Counted from the stretch's first letter, positions 50,661 through 62,045 are shown. The stretch is DNA of 64,000 bases from Eutreptiella sp. 'Long Island Sound 2002' (GCA_964036045.1 OZ038382.1:10592235-10656234), one strand, 5' to 3'. The notes: generated from the sequence alone by a model not told the origin. A program made the numbers and translations.

Positions 50661-51601
50661 GCGGGGGGGGGGGGGGCGTTTTTACCAGGTCTTCACGGTT
50701 GGACCTGTATGGCCACACTGGCGTCCTCGGGTCGGGTCGCTCCCCATTATAGCAGGCCTTCGGTGCAGGCCAGGGGTGCATCCCTGTATTGCCCCTCAAC
50801 CAGTGCTATATGCACTTAGGCCAGAACCTGGCTCGCTGCCCCAGGACCACCCAGGAAGTGGGGTGGTAGCTCCGTGGCTTCCGCCGGGCCAGCTCCACGG
50901 TAATAGTTCAACGAGCCTGTCATCGCCATGTTGCCCCGTGTGTTGTGTGTGTATTGGGGTTTTCACAGCTGGTGGTGCTCGCGGCAGCGAGGCGGCTTCC
51001 ACGGCCTACTCCATTTGGCGATTTCCCCAGAAAAGATGCCCTTGACGCAAGGCTGCCACCGCCCGCGTCCAGACATGCCCTAACCGGGATTGATCCCACG
51101 ACCTTACGGTTGCGAGACCTACGCTTAGCCCGGTTGAGTGAGCCGGGGATCCTTGTGTGCGGGGGGGGGGGGGGTTGGCATGACACCATGGTGTATCGTT
51201 CTCGTCTGCAGCTGGCGCGCCTACTGGCTGTTCGCCATTGGCTGCCCTTCCCTTGGACCCTTTCCCTCCATAGGCGGTGGTGCCCATCGGCCTCTCACCA
51301 CCCTGTGACCTTCCTCTTCCTCCTTGCCCTATCCTTCCCTGCGGGGGGAGGGGGGGGGGTCCAGCCCAACACGCCCCCATAGCATTCCCCATGGCAGACT
51401 GAGTCTGATGGCACAATACCGGAGACTGTGGCATCTGTTCGCTGCACCCATCACAGCATTACCAGCTTTTGCCAGGTCATCAATGTATTGTACAAAGCAG
51501 GCCCAAGTATCATTGTTTTCTGCTGCTGACTTCCACTGCCTAGACAATTCCAGCCAATATTCATGGAGTTCAGGACAAATATCCACACGAACATCTCGTG
51601 T
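47065..51601 (-). CDS. Unrecognised protein gene, at least six exons
   Basis: Six minus-strand exons read as ordinary globular protein: 51463-51601, 49533-49789, 49201-49488, 48830-48960, 48140-48269 and 47065-47423 (ending at TAA). Phases agree at four of the five junctions. The second-to-third junction is off by one base unless a GC donor is used. Supporting splice sites include CAA/GTAAGA, AGAG/GTGAGC and GTGCCCACAG/CA. Segments include LHEYWLELSRQWKSAAEN, VATQLFQRTKAFLLMVFS, HNPLTWYDAWRLDSSFLN, ETQDTLHFFQPSSLQ and HRHHGMFLGCLVVEDRG. There is no signal peptide, no strong membrane helix and no domain I can name. The 5' end is not found. The first intron (1.67 kb) holds a SINE-like element and a (GT)n tract. 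That these exons are coding is likely; exact boundaries are less sure. Confidence 0.58.
50620..51153 (-). mobile_element. tRNA-derived SINE-like element
   Basis: On the minus strand, from about 51153, the sequence reads GGCTCACTCAACCGGGCTAA, then GCGTAGGTCTCGCAACCGTA, AGGTCGTGGGATCAATCCCG. This resembles a tRNA A box, an anticodon arm (loop CTCGCAA, anticodon CGC if Ala-type) and a B box with T arm. The acceptor stem does not pair properly, so it is not a functional tRNA. An unrelated body of about 400 bp follows and ends in a (CA)n run at about 50657-50626, as SINE tails often do. Boundaries are approximate. Confidence 0.5.
50626..50676. repeat. (GT)n tract followed by a poly-G run
   Basis: About 16 GT units, a short GCGTGTGC step, then twelve or more G. 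It is probably the tail of the SINE-like element. Confidence 0.93.
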
Positions 51602-54204
51602 CTGTACAACTCAGCACCTGACTTGAAAATGTTTTGTTGTGCTCTGGACCATGCCCTGACTACAAATCTCTCTCACTGCACAAGGTGGATGGCTGTCACT
51701 TGAGGGAAACACCTGATGCAGAGTCCACAAACAAATCTTCAGAATAGCTGAAGGTGCTGCCAAATTCACAGAGAGGTCACCCAGCTCGCCGAGGTCACCA
51801 TACTAGCTGAAGAGCACGGGGGAGGGTCAATTGGATTGAGGGATTGATTGACAGTAAGAAAGACAAATAGTAACAAATGCAGGAAAAAATGCAAACTGAG
51901 ACAATGCCCAAGAGGGTTTGGGTGTGGGGGGTGGGGGTACTCAATCATTTTTGGAGGGCATAGAATAGCAGCCAGAAATGGGCTTCCCCCCCAGGCCCTT
52001 CAACGTTCTTAAAAAAAACTGTCTACATCATGCATGCTCTGGGTTTGATCACGTGCTATACCACAGTTAGATTCAGACGGATGCATGTGTCATGAATGCC
52101 CCTCCACACAACGTGGGCACTGAACATGCCACAACACCAAAACGGTGTCAGGTGGACGCAAGCAATTCCTTAAGGCTCAGATCAGCTCGGAGTGTCTCGT
52201 GCAGTCCCTTGGCAATGCATTTGGAGGTGGTGTCGAAGGAAAACCCTTTCCTAAGGATATGAATTTCCGGGATACACCTTGAAATGCATATAGGGATACA
52301 CCGTGATGCACCAAATGCTGTGCACTGCACTGGCACCGCTGGCTGATGATCCCTTGCCACTCCACCAAAAACCAAAAGCAACCGAGCCTCAAAAAGCGAG
52401 CAATTAAAATGAGACCGACCTTCCAGACTCTGTGAAACGACGACCTCCTCCACCTTCATAATGGCCTGCAGTGGTTTTGGCCCATCTGTCCTGTGGTTTT
52501 GCATTCCTGCGGTTGAAAGCGGGAGAACCAGCCTCCAGCATCTGCTCTTGTCTGTGAGAGGGTGGGTGGTCTTGTTTCCCCTCTAAGCATCTGGAGCAGA
52601 AATTTTGCTGAAGCAGACCCCTTTCAGACGCCACCCTGACGCACTTGGGACCCAAGCAACCCCAATCAGACACACACCATCAGAAATTTCGCTTGTGCTT
52701 GCTGCTCGTGCAGGTGTAGTTGATGCTAGCGCGATGGGGCATTTGAGACAAACTTATTGCTAAAACAGGTTCCAGGGAATCAGTAGCACGCGGTAAAGCA
52801 GTCAGCCCACCTGCACACACCCTTCAGACCCTTCAAACCTTCCCAGACGCCCTTTCGACCCACCCAATGCCCCTTCGGACCCCTGCTGACCCCTTCTTCC
52901 AATTATGTTTCCTTCCTTACAGACAACATCGACGTCAATCACATTGCTGTCCTTGGCGTCGTTTTGCTGAACGCGGTGAACAAAAGCACCAAATTGGGCT
53001 GGGTTCTGGACAATGGCACCGTCAGAAAATGCAGAAGATACGGTGCATGAAAAACTGAATGTGTGGCACCTGAAGCAGAAATATTCAGTGGAGTCTGTCG
53101 TCGGAGTTTGTGGCAGGGCACGTGGAGAGCATCAATCTTGCCTCCGAAAAACCTTTGCAGTCTGCACTACATCGTTCAAGTAACCACTATTCCAAGGGAT
53201 CCATGTGCGAGCCCAACTTTGCTGGAAAGTCAGTGTAACAGTCCTCGGGTTACGTGGGTAGCATAGTCGAAGGAAAATTCCGATTTCTCAGCTGGCAAGA
53301 ATTGCACTTAGGGAGAATTTGCACGACAGCGCGTCGCATCCATGGCACACTATGTCCCTGATAGGCGCTGTGTTCTTGCTGGGCTCTGTCCAACAGTTGC
53401 CTTGCGTTCTTGCCGTTCTTGCCCCTCGCTGCTGCCCCCCCCCCCCCCCCCAGCCCCCCAGCTAATTGGGAGCTGGAAAGTGTGAGCCATGTTTGATTAT
53501 TCCTGTTGGTTACAAACGCCGTTGGAGGTGGCTGTTGGGGGCAAAGCCTGAATAACGTGAGAACCTTCAGTAGACTTACCTTGTTTACCTTGTTTAACAC
53601 AGCCACCTACCAGAAACTACTGGATTGGGAGGGGCGGGGGTCCCTCCCCTTGAATGCATCCCTCAACCCACCTTTGACGTTGTATACTATACTTCGCACA
53701 ACCTCCCCAAACCTGCATGAATCTTTGTGCAACCTGTTACGACGCTCTAGGTGCCCCCACGCGTGGAAATACAGAGGGCGGGCAAACGAGGGGAAGCAAG
53801 CCGAGGTTGTCGTTCGAGGGAATGACTGCACGGGGTGCACAACGTGCACGGGTGACGATTGCAGGGGTTGATGGTGTCTTTGCCACGGAAATTATGGGGG
53901 CCAAAAAAAGGCTGGAAAAAAAAGGCCCCAGCACCCCGGGGGAAGCGGGGATGCACAGTGCAAAAAAGGCTAGAAAACGGGGGGAAACAGGGGGAATCCC
54001 AGTTGAGTATTTTTGTTGTTTATCATTGGCTCGAAACAGGGGAAAGGGACGAACCCGGGGCGAAACGGGGAGAGAGCGGGGGCAAGCGGGGGGAAATCAC
54101 GGTTCAGCGCTCTCAGGAACTGCCCCTGAGGCCCTGCCCATGCCCTGTTTTGACCAAAAAATACTTTCCACCACTGCCACCCATTTGACCCACATCAATC
54201 CCAA
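51602..54204. other. Region with isolated exon-like frames, no firm gene
   Basis: A minus-strand frame at 52148-52504 ends with KGLHETLRADLSLKELLAST before a stop and reads like a real C-terminus. A plus-strand stretch at 52923-53050 follows a good acceptor (TTCCTTACAG) and encodes NHIAVLGVVLLNAVNKS and LGWVLDNGTV, vaguely like an OB-fold strand pair of the RPA2 type. Neither joins to other exons that I could find. A C17 run lies near 53436. Confidence 0.35.
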
Positions 54205-54300
54205 TACAGGGGGGGGAGGGGGGGTATTTATGTACAGGGATTATTTCGCCAGGGAAAATTTCGCGCGGGGGGGAATTTCGCTACCCGTGGAAATGCCACA
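54205..54300 (+). repeat. Solo copy of the GGGGAAAATTTCG family
   Basis: Poly-G, then ATTATTTCGCCAGGGAAAA, TTTCGCGCGGGG and GGAATTTCGCTACCC, closely matching the left ends at 17914 and 56641. Confidence 0.75.
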
Positions 54301-54656
54301 GCTCCCAACTGCCCCATGCACACCCCAACGTGCCGTTCAGAGTCAACTTCTCAACGTCTTCTCAACGTCGCAAAAGGCCATGGAAACCTGCTTCCGCATT
54401 TTCCCCTGTTTTCTGAGTTTTCCCAGTTTTACGTCACCACTGGGCTTTCCCCCAATTTCCCCTGGATTTTCATGGCCTCAGGTGTCCTCGATTTTGAACA
54501 CCATCAACCCCTGCCATTGCCATCATCGTAAGCGTGCGGTATTTGGGAGAGACGTCCAAAATCGCAGAGGCCGGTCGGATCCCGCGAACTTGAAGGCCGA
54601 AGTAAGCACACTTCCGCAACTTTTGCTGAAAACGGCAACCGTGGTTGGTGGGTCCA

Positions 54657-56589
54657 TCAAATCCTTTGCAGCTTGTAGCGGTAGACAGTCAGGCCCACCA
54701 ACGAGCCTATCAACAGCGTGAGGCAGCACATGTGGAAGAGCTTCCTCATTGGCAGGCATACAACCGCCAGAAATCCAAACGTAAGGACTATGTAGGCCTG
54801 CCTGAAGAATCGGTTGGCAGGCAGCGGTTGCCTTAGGACTATGGCTTGGTTGAAGAGGTTGAGCAGCCGGCCCCACTCAATCCATAACGTGATGCTCAGG
54901 AGACTGCATGCAAAGCCCACAAATACAGCGGACGGGGGCTCGCGCGCGGGCTTCACATGGGAGCGATAGATATCGTACCCGAAGCCCGGCATCATGATGA
55001 TGTCCGGCATGAACAGAAGCCACAGCATGTGAAGCGGGGACCGGTGCAGCCAATCGGCTGGATCGGCCGGCGGGGGATAGGGACGTTGGGCGCCCTTCAT
55101 GTGGTAAGCCTGCGCTAAGGGACCATAGCAATAGTACACCCGCCACACGATGGAGCAGAGGTACGGCAGCACCAGCGGGCCAAAGTCGGAGCGGGGGAAC
55201 AGGGCGATCCCCATGCAGAGACTAAGGAAGCCACCCGCAGCCGACCAGAACAAGATCCCATGATTGTACGCACGCAGGGGCGTATAGCAGTATACTGCAA
55301 CCGAAAAGGCTGTGGCAAGCAGCATGGAGAAGGGCACAATCTGATAGAAGTAATTAGTGGGGTCTGCGGCGGTTTTTTCGGTTGCCGGGGTGGCCGCCGC
55401 GGTCGCCGCCGCTTTGCCGGTAGCCTTGGCTGCGGCTTTAGCGACGGCTTTGGCCGCGGCCTTGACGGCCGCTCGTGCTGCGGCCGCGCGGGGCTTGGGC
55501 GCGGCGGTGACATTGGCCGTGGCATTCACCGTCGGGTAATAGAACTCGTGTTCCGGGGCCGCGCCCATGAGCAGCAGGAACGAGATCAGGCACGAGATGA
55601 ACAGGGCCATCTCGCACCGCATCCGCCAGACGGGGCCGTACGTGTGGCGCTTAAGGCGCGGTGGGCGGCGGGCCCCGAACTGGAGGAGCTGCACCTGCTC
55701 CGTCAGCGCCTGCGGCCCCACGAACAGGAAGTCCCCCTGGGCCACCGCCTGGGCCCCGGGGCACCCCAGCCCGAACCGCCACGCGTGTGGCTCCATGTGG
55801 GACGGGTCGTTGATGACGTACGCCGGCGGACGGGGCTGCGACGGGAGCGGCGACACGATGTCGAACACGTACACCGATGTCCACGTGTCGATGGCGCAGG
55901 CGACGTAGCTGGTGGTGTGGAGGCCCACGATGGGCCGGGGGCCGCACCGCAGCGTCTCCGCGCCGCGCGCGCGCCGGTCGCTGGCCCGCCACAGCCGCAC
56001 GTGCCCGCCGCCGCCGCTCGCGGCGACGGTCGCGCAGCCCTGATCGCAGTGCAGGCTCAGCAGCGAGAACACCACCGCCGAGGGCTGCTTCAGCACCAAC
56101 ATGTACAGCGACGTGGGCCGCGCGCGGAGGTCGAGCGCCTCCACGAACAGCGTGCCGTCCGCGAGCGCGACGGCCAGCAGCGCCCGCGGGCGCGCCCCCA
56201 CGGGCCCTTGGTCGTCCCACGCGACATCCAACGCCACCGGCGACGCCGCGCACACCACCTCCCAATTGTCCGTCATGCCCGTGCCCCCCATCGCCACCAC
56301 CGCCGTGGCGGTCAGCACCACCAGCTGGTCCCCCCGGGGGTTGGGCGCCACGTGCCAGCGGACGCCAGTGCAGCCGTCCAGCAGCTGGCGCAGCCGCTGC
56401 CCTTGAGGATTCCATAGGGTGAGCACCCCGTCGGCGTGCAGGCACAGCACGTGGCTGTTGTGCAGGACCTGCAGCCATAGGCAGGTGGACACCAGGGTCT
56501 CCAGGACCTCGGAGGGGGTCAGTCTTGGCATGTTTCTGGCGTCGTAGAAGGTCATTGAGGCGGGACCGCCGATGACGAACACCCCGTGC
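54657..56589 (-). CDS. WD40-like repeats plus multi-pass membrane domain (exon 2 of F-box gene)
   Basis: A 1933-nt exon beginning after TTGAATTTCAG/G and ending at a stop at 54657. The first ~320 codons have WD40-type blades, with d-strand endings such as GVLTLWNP, GHVRLWRA and SVYVFDIV. After RHTYGPVWRMRCEM comes a hydrophobic helix (MALFISCLISFLLLMGAA), an Asn-x-Thr pair that could be glycosylated, and an Ala/Lys-rich linker of about 50 residues resembling histone H1 tails. At least five further hydrophobic helices follow, for example YLCSIVWRVYYCYGPL, AVFVGFACSLLSITLWI and CCLTLLIGSLVGLTVY. No stop or clear splice site separates the two halves. The frame remains open a little upstream of the acceptor. 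A separate membrane-protein gene starting at the internal Met is the main alternative. Confidence 0.65.
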
Positions 56590-56640
56590 CTGAAATTCAA
56601 GGAGAGACCAGTGGCAGCAGTCGTGCCTGGACTGTACAGG

Positions 56641-57312
56641 GGGGGGGGGGGGGCTAATTTTGTGCGAGGGTTATTTCGCCCGGGGAACTTTCGGAGGGGG
56701 GAATTTTCGCCACCCTTGCAAATCGCAAAGGGGGAATGCTTGCACTGCGCGCTACTTTTAAACTAGATCCCCCCCCAAAGAGCCCCCAGGCACGCCCCTT
56801 CCAAACGGGCTTAAAATAGGCGACCCTACTACCCTAGCCCTGGGGGTGCAAAAAAGCCGAGGGGTGTAAAAATTGCAATCTGACATGGAAAATCCTTTTT
56901 TCATATTTTCACTGAAAAAAATTGCATCCAAATTTGATGGGTTTTACTCGACCGAAACTTGTGTGTGCTGAAATTTTTTGTACCTTAAAATTGTGTACCA
57001 ACAAAATATCACACAAAATGTGTGAAAACGGGTGGAAATGGGTGAAACTGGGTGAAAATGCCATATCCCCAATGTGGAAGAAGCAACAAAAACAGCTGTC
57101 AAACAACAATGATGCCCAGAGTATCACAAAGTATGGGTTTCTAGTACGCCCACACACCCAAATACTCGCACTGCGTGCACACTGCGTGCACGCTGCGCTT
57201 AACACACTGCACTGCCAAAGACCCCAGATTTCGCCAGCAGAAAATTTCGCCACCTTCCTTACAGACAAAAATTCCCCACGAAATTGTCCCCACCCGAAAT
57301 TATCGCCCCCCT
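56641..57312. repeat. Foldback-like element, inverted AATTTCG-rich ends
   Basis: The left end (56641-56725) carries poly-G, GTTATTTCGCCCGGGG and GGGAATTTTCGCCACCC. The right end (about 57225-57312) carries the same motifs inverted (CCAGATTTCGCC, AAAATTTCGCCACC, GAAATTGTCCCCACCC). The interior is AT-richer and unrelated to the interior of the 17914-18265 element. Confidence 0.65.
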
Positions 57313-57838
57313 GTGTGACATTCCGTCTGGTTGTTGTTTCTTTACGGGGCCCTGGACAGTCACCCGTTCTTCCCTTCGCATGTTGCGTCGGGTTGCTGCT
57401 TTCTGTTGGCCGCTGTGGCCGGTGCTCTTGCTGGTGTCGTTTCCGCATTCGTGGAGCCCAGTGGTTGGTGTGCTAGGGATGTGCTGGATGTGGCGGGGTG
57501 TGCCATTTGCGCGTCAGCAGCGCCTAGTAAAGGGGGTGTTGAGGTTTTAATGGTTGTTGCGGGGGTTGTTTGACTGTTTTGCTGTCCACACACCTCCGTC
57601 CTCAAGCAGTCCATAACCTGCCTCGCCGCGTTTCCGTGTGCGTGAGGCCCAGCCCCCCTCCTGTGTGACATTCCGTCTGGTTGTTGTTTCTTTACGGGAC
57701 CCTGGACAGTCACCCGTTCTTCCCTTCGCATGTTGCGTCGGGTTGCTGCTTTCTGTCGGCCGCTGCAGCCGGTGCTCTTGCTGGTGTCGTTTCCGCGTTC
57801 GCGGAGCCCAGTAGTTGGTGTGTTGGGGCTGTGCTGAA
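57309..57838. repeat. Direct duplication of about 180 bp, 345 bp apart
   Basis: 57309-57485 and 57654-57838 share nearly all bases from CCCCCTGTGTGACATTCCGT through GGTGCTCTTGCTGGTGTCGT and GGAGCCCAGT. They differ by a handful of transitions, so the duplication is recent. Confidence 0.93.
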
Positions 57839-58679
57839 TGAAGGCCCCCCCCCCCCTGTGTGTCTGTAGAACGCCTGTACCCTCTGACATTCCTCTCAGA
57901 CCTGCATCGGGATTTTATGGATTTTTTTGTCTTAGGAATCACTGGCGCATCTCAGCCCCGAAGCTCTGGCAATGGATCTCCATTCTGTGCAAATTTGATC
58001 CATAACACCAACAGAGCAACAGTGCAGCCACCGCGACATCCTGGAATGGAGGGTGGGGAGGTTGGGGCAGGGGTTCCACAACCAAAAAGAGTGGGTGGGG
58101 CACATTCGCACGTCAGATTGCTCGCATAACACCAACTTGGGGCTGGCCCAGAAAGCTTTCTCAACTGCTCATAAGGCCGTTGCCGGAACTGTTGCAGAAA
58201 GTCAGGGGTATGCACACATGCCACGTGCTATACATGCACGTATGTACGAACTACATGGATGCATACAGCGCATCGCATTGCATCACACTGCACAACACTA
58301 CATGACACTACACTACACTACATTACACTACACCTACACTACACCCACCTTCCTCCCAACATTCCCCCCACATCACCCCCTCCCCCCCCCCGTCTGTCAC
58401 CCATCCGCGCATTCCCCCCAGCACACCCCACACCCCCTGACGGTTCAGCACTCCACGCCTCACAACCGAAAAAAAAAAGGTGTCTCCAACATGCAGACTG
58501 TGTCCCAAACGAGCAGACTGCGTCTACTTGGATCAGATGGTGTCTGCAAACTACAGACAGTGTGCAGTACCCAGTTGTTGCACATGCCCCCCCCTCCCCC
58601 CCCACGCGCGCACACACACACCGGACCTCCAAGGTGTGCATGGGGGAAAAGCCCAATGTGTGCAGGGGGGAAGACTTCG

Positions 58680-58860
58680 TGAGAGCACCACCATACATAT
58701 TGCACCGTACCATACCGTACCACACCATACCATACCAGTACCATACGAGACCATACCATACCAGTACCATTACCATTACCATTACCATATTACCACTACC
58801 ATTACCACTACCAGTACCATTACCGTTACCATTACCGTTACCATTACTTTCATCATGATT
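58680..58860. repeat. ACCATA / ACCATT hexanucleotide-type tract
   Basis: A run of CCATACCATACC units passes into ACCATTACCATTACC with GTT variants. A related ACACTAC-rich run lies at about 58290-58340. Both lie in the predicted intron of the F-box gene. Confidence 0.9.
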
Positions 58861-59889
58861 ACTGGTGCCATGACCATGACAATTACCAATGCCATCACCA
58901 TACCGCACCATACACGCACGCGTGCATGCATGCATGCACGCACAAACATACACGCACATTTTCTATGTATGTCCGTGCTTGCCCCGTTGCGTAGCGAGAT
59001 TGTTGCATCATTTGACGCGCAGCTGGTCATCTGACAGGGGTTCAAGGCAAAATGCCGAGGCGCCAGGTGCTGGTTGTTGGACAACACAGTGGACATTTCT
59101 GCAACCCGTAAAAATGTCTCCGTTGCAACACGTGTGACCACAAACCCTTCCCACTGGCAAACCCGTTGACAAAGCAACACGAACAGAACTTCAGCAAACT
59201 GGCCTGAGCAAGAATCCCATTCATCCCGAGAGCGTGCTTCGTGGGATGCGAAAGCTCTGGTCATGGGATGGTGCACCGCAAACTAACCGACATCTTCCAA
59301 GTGAGAGGGTTTGAAGCCACCAGGGAAGATGGCACATGCCTGCCTCTATTTTCGTCCTGCATGCCTCCATTTCTATCTCAAATGTCTCAAAACTCGTCCT
59401 ACGTGCCTGAATTGCCATCCCACTGCCACCACAACTTGTCCCACAGACACCAAAGCATAAATTTTGTGGAGAGCGATGTCGGAACAAGCGCCAGTTGACC
59501 AAGGGGCGGTTGCTGCACAAGAATTGGATTGTTGCACAAGAAAGGGAGGCGGGGGCGGGGGCTATGCAGACAGCGACCCGACTGACCAGTTTGCCCATAA
59601 AAAAGGGGGTGTCAACGCCCATTCCACGTTTAGCACTCAGGGCAAAAATTCCACCCCAAGGTCCATGCAACGCTGCGGCATACGAATATGATAGAATACG
59701 AGAATGCAAGAGACGCCCTCCAGAATTGTATGGTGGAGCAGAATGTCTGCACCCCATACCTGTGTGGGCAGGGGAGCATGGCCCAAAGAGGGACGATCAT
59801 GACATTCCAAATGTGGGTGAAAAAAATTTGGGGAAGGGCAGGTGGACAAGCAGGCAGGCGGGTGGCCGCGAGCAACAGCGAGGGAGAAC

Positions 59890-60365
59890 CCAAGGTCAAA
59901 GCATGTGGCCAATCTGTCAAAGTCAAAGAGGCTGAGGCACGTCTGCAGGTCCCATATCACCACCGCCGGGTGGTCGTACTTGGTTTGGCTCGTCACGACC
60001 CAGTCTCCGCAGACGCGGAACGAATGGACGCACTCGTCCAGCACCGAGTTCAGTGTGGCGGCGCGGTAGTGCCCCTTTCGCCAGCGGTATCGCCGCGACT
60101 GCTCCTGCAGGTAATTGGCGCGGGTCTCGCAGGCAGGCCAAGGGTACGTCTCCAAAATGCACTGCCACAGGCGGCAGGTGGCATTGCAGATATTCAGGTC
60201 CACCGGCTGGAGGAATGCGAAGATTTCGCGTGTAACGTCCATCGAGAACTTGGTAGTGTTGGGCACCATTGCGATCACAGTGTCCGTGTAGTCCATGGTG
60301 CGGTAGCTGGGGCTCGCGGCAGCGAGTCTGGAGAAACTCTCCCGCCGTGACCTCCGCGATTGCAT
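59890..60365 (-). CDS. F-box and first WD40 blade (exon 1 of F-box/WD40/membrane gene)
   Basis: F-box proteins bind SKP1 and bring substrates to SCF ubiquitin ligases. This minus-strand exon starts at an ATG at 60365 (MQSRRSRRES) and encodes an F-box-like segment around residues 40-85 (FSMDVTREIFAFLQPVDLNI, then a conserved CRLWQ). A WD-type strand follows, DHPAVVIWDLQTC. It ends at CTTGG/GTTCTC in phase 2. Joined to 54657-56589 it gives an 802-residue protein: F-box, WD40-like propeller, Ala/Lys linker, membrane domain. The match in phase and the continuous propeller reading (FDLG to HGVFVIGG) support the join. Transcript evidence is lacking. Confidence 0.65.
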
Positions 60366-61819
60366 GGGTACACTGTGTCAGAAAGGTGCGTGGATGTGTT
60401 ATTTTGGCGCTCGTAGACTTATCTTTTGTGGGTGGAGTTGGGTGGATAATGGCATTTCGTTTCAGGTCTGTGACCCGGCACCTGGAGGGGGGGCGAGTCA
60501 ACAAATTTTCGGGATTGGGGCGGGGTATTATTGAACTCCCCATTTTATCCAAGCATTTTGAACACACAAATGAGGTAGACCCCCCGATCCCCTTCCGATG
60601 AGTAAAACTGGGGCACTCCGGCAGACGCACAAACGAACCAGCAAAGGCACCCAGCAACATATGGTCTAATGAAAAAACTGCTCCTCCCCATGGGGTCTTG
60701 AGGGCGGGGGGGCAGCCTGCACCCCAATGCCCCCAGTGCCATTACCGTTCACTGCCTACCCGGCACGAAGGGGCTACCCTGCATCTGGGGCCGCAACACA
60801 AAGGCAAAATGGCAGCCAAATGAATGCATTTGCAGGCTGTAGATGCTCAGTGGGAGTTCCTGCTCGGCATGCACATGGTGCAGAGGGTTTCGCATACCCT
60901 TGCTTGTGCAAACCACAGCAAAAGTTGCGGAAACTGCACTTCGTGTGGGTTAGACAGGCCACAGATTGCTGTGCGCGTTTCTTTGGTGTAGTTCGTGCGT
61001 TGTGGATAAAACATGGCTGGTCTTTGTTTTATGCTCAAGTATGCTCAATTCTATTTTGTAGGACGCTCAAGGGGTTGTTGTCGGGTTTGTCAAAGACAGA
61101 TTGTGTTTGTTGGGACCACTGGTGGCACGATAGCTGCGCATTGTGATCCAGTCCCCTTGCTGTTTGTGTGATGCCCACCCCCAGCATATCAACAACACTT
61201 TTCCCATTATTTTCCACATCATATACCTACTCCCCTGGATAAGCATGCACTGTTTCATGTTTTGACAGGGAGTGGAGAAAAGTGCAGTTGCCGATTTTAG
61301 TGCTGGCAAGGTGAGAGAAATTAATGCATTCGGCAACACCACCTCTTGACAGGGCCCAGGATGCACCGTCCTTGATACCAAACAAGGCTGACGAAGGGCT
61401 TTTTGCACTGAGTCATGCGCAACATACACACACAGACATCATGCCGTGTCCCCACGAAGGACTGCTGCTGCCTGGAGACAAGTTTGGTAAAGATGGTAAA
61501 GATGGTAAAGATGGTTGCAAAATGGCATTTTTGGCCATTTTTGACAAACTTTGAAATCTGGGTTCACCACTAGCGGCGCCTGTTCCTGGCCGCTACTACT
61601 GAGTTTCTTGCTCAAACTTTGTGTGATTGTACTTCATATTCATAAGTATGATCCACCAAATTTGGGCCGAATCTAAACTACCATGGCGATTTTTTCCCCA
61701 TTTCGTGCGTGTTTGTTGCTGCTGTCTGCTTGCTAGAAAGGGTGCCTCCACCCTGCACCTTAATCAGGGCTACCAAGCCGGTGGGGAAGGGAACATGATG
61801 TACACCAGTTGAAGCAGCA
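60366..61819. other. No firm gene; one possible pair of short plus-strand exons
   Basis: On the plus strand 61269-61310 (acceptor TTTTGACAG, donor GCAAG/GTGAGA) would join in phase to 61353-about 61489 (acceptor CTCTTGACAG, donor AAGTTTG/GTAAAG), reading QLPILVLARAQDAPSLIPNK. The intron would be only 42 bp and no further exons were found, so I do not call a gene. (GGTAAAGAT)n follows at about 61488-61515. Confidence 0.35.
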
Positions 61820-62045
61820 CAATAGGACCCTCTTCAAGAAGGACCACCATGAAGAACCCCCCCCCAAGTGAGCCCCCCCCCCAATAACCCCCCAAAAGGA
61901 GCTATGTGAAGGACCCCTGAAGGACTCCCTTGAATGACTCCGTGAAGGACCCCACTGAAGGACCCCGCGACCAAAGCCCTGTGAACGACCTCCCACAAGA
62001 AGCCCTATGAAAGACCTCCTCAAAAGACCCTCTTGAAGGACCCCA
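61820..62045. repeat. Degenerate minisatellite of GAAGGACCCC units
   Basis: About twelve imperfect units of 15-20 bp containing GAAGGACC(C) or GAAAGACCTCC, spaced irregularly. It reads on the minus strand as repeats rich in Gly, Ser and Phe (GVLQ/GSFTG), which is a consequence of the unit. Confidence 0.75.

Larger units (their letters stand above)
56590..59889 (-). other. Predicted 3.3 kb intron of the F-box/WD40/membrane gene
   Basis: The donor CTTGG/GTTCTC at 59889 leaves phase 2, and the acceptor TTCAG/G at 56590 restores the frame. The interval contains an inverted foldback pair, a tandem duplication, a (ATTACC)n-type tract and other simple repeats, with no convincing exon of its own. 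Confidence 0.55.

Noticed and set aside
51080-51153. Functional tRNA-Ala
   Set aside because: A- and B-box-like motifs are present but the acceptor stem does not pair and the B box is imperfect, so a SINE head is more likely.
52923-53050. RPA2-like OB-fold exon
   Set aside because: Only a loose resemblance over about 25 residues, with no adjoining exons; mentioned in the region note but not called.
53717-54721. 334-codon plus-strand open frame
   Set aside because: It runs through a GGGGAAA-rich repeat and overlaps the 3' end of the minus-strand membrane-domain exon; no domain was recognised.
55260-56422. Long plus-strand frames opposite the WD40/membrane exon
   Set aside because: Antisense shadows of a GC-rich coding exon; they are Arg-, Pro- and Gly-rich with no domain.
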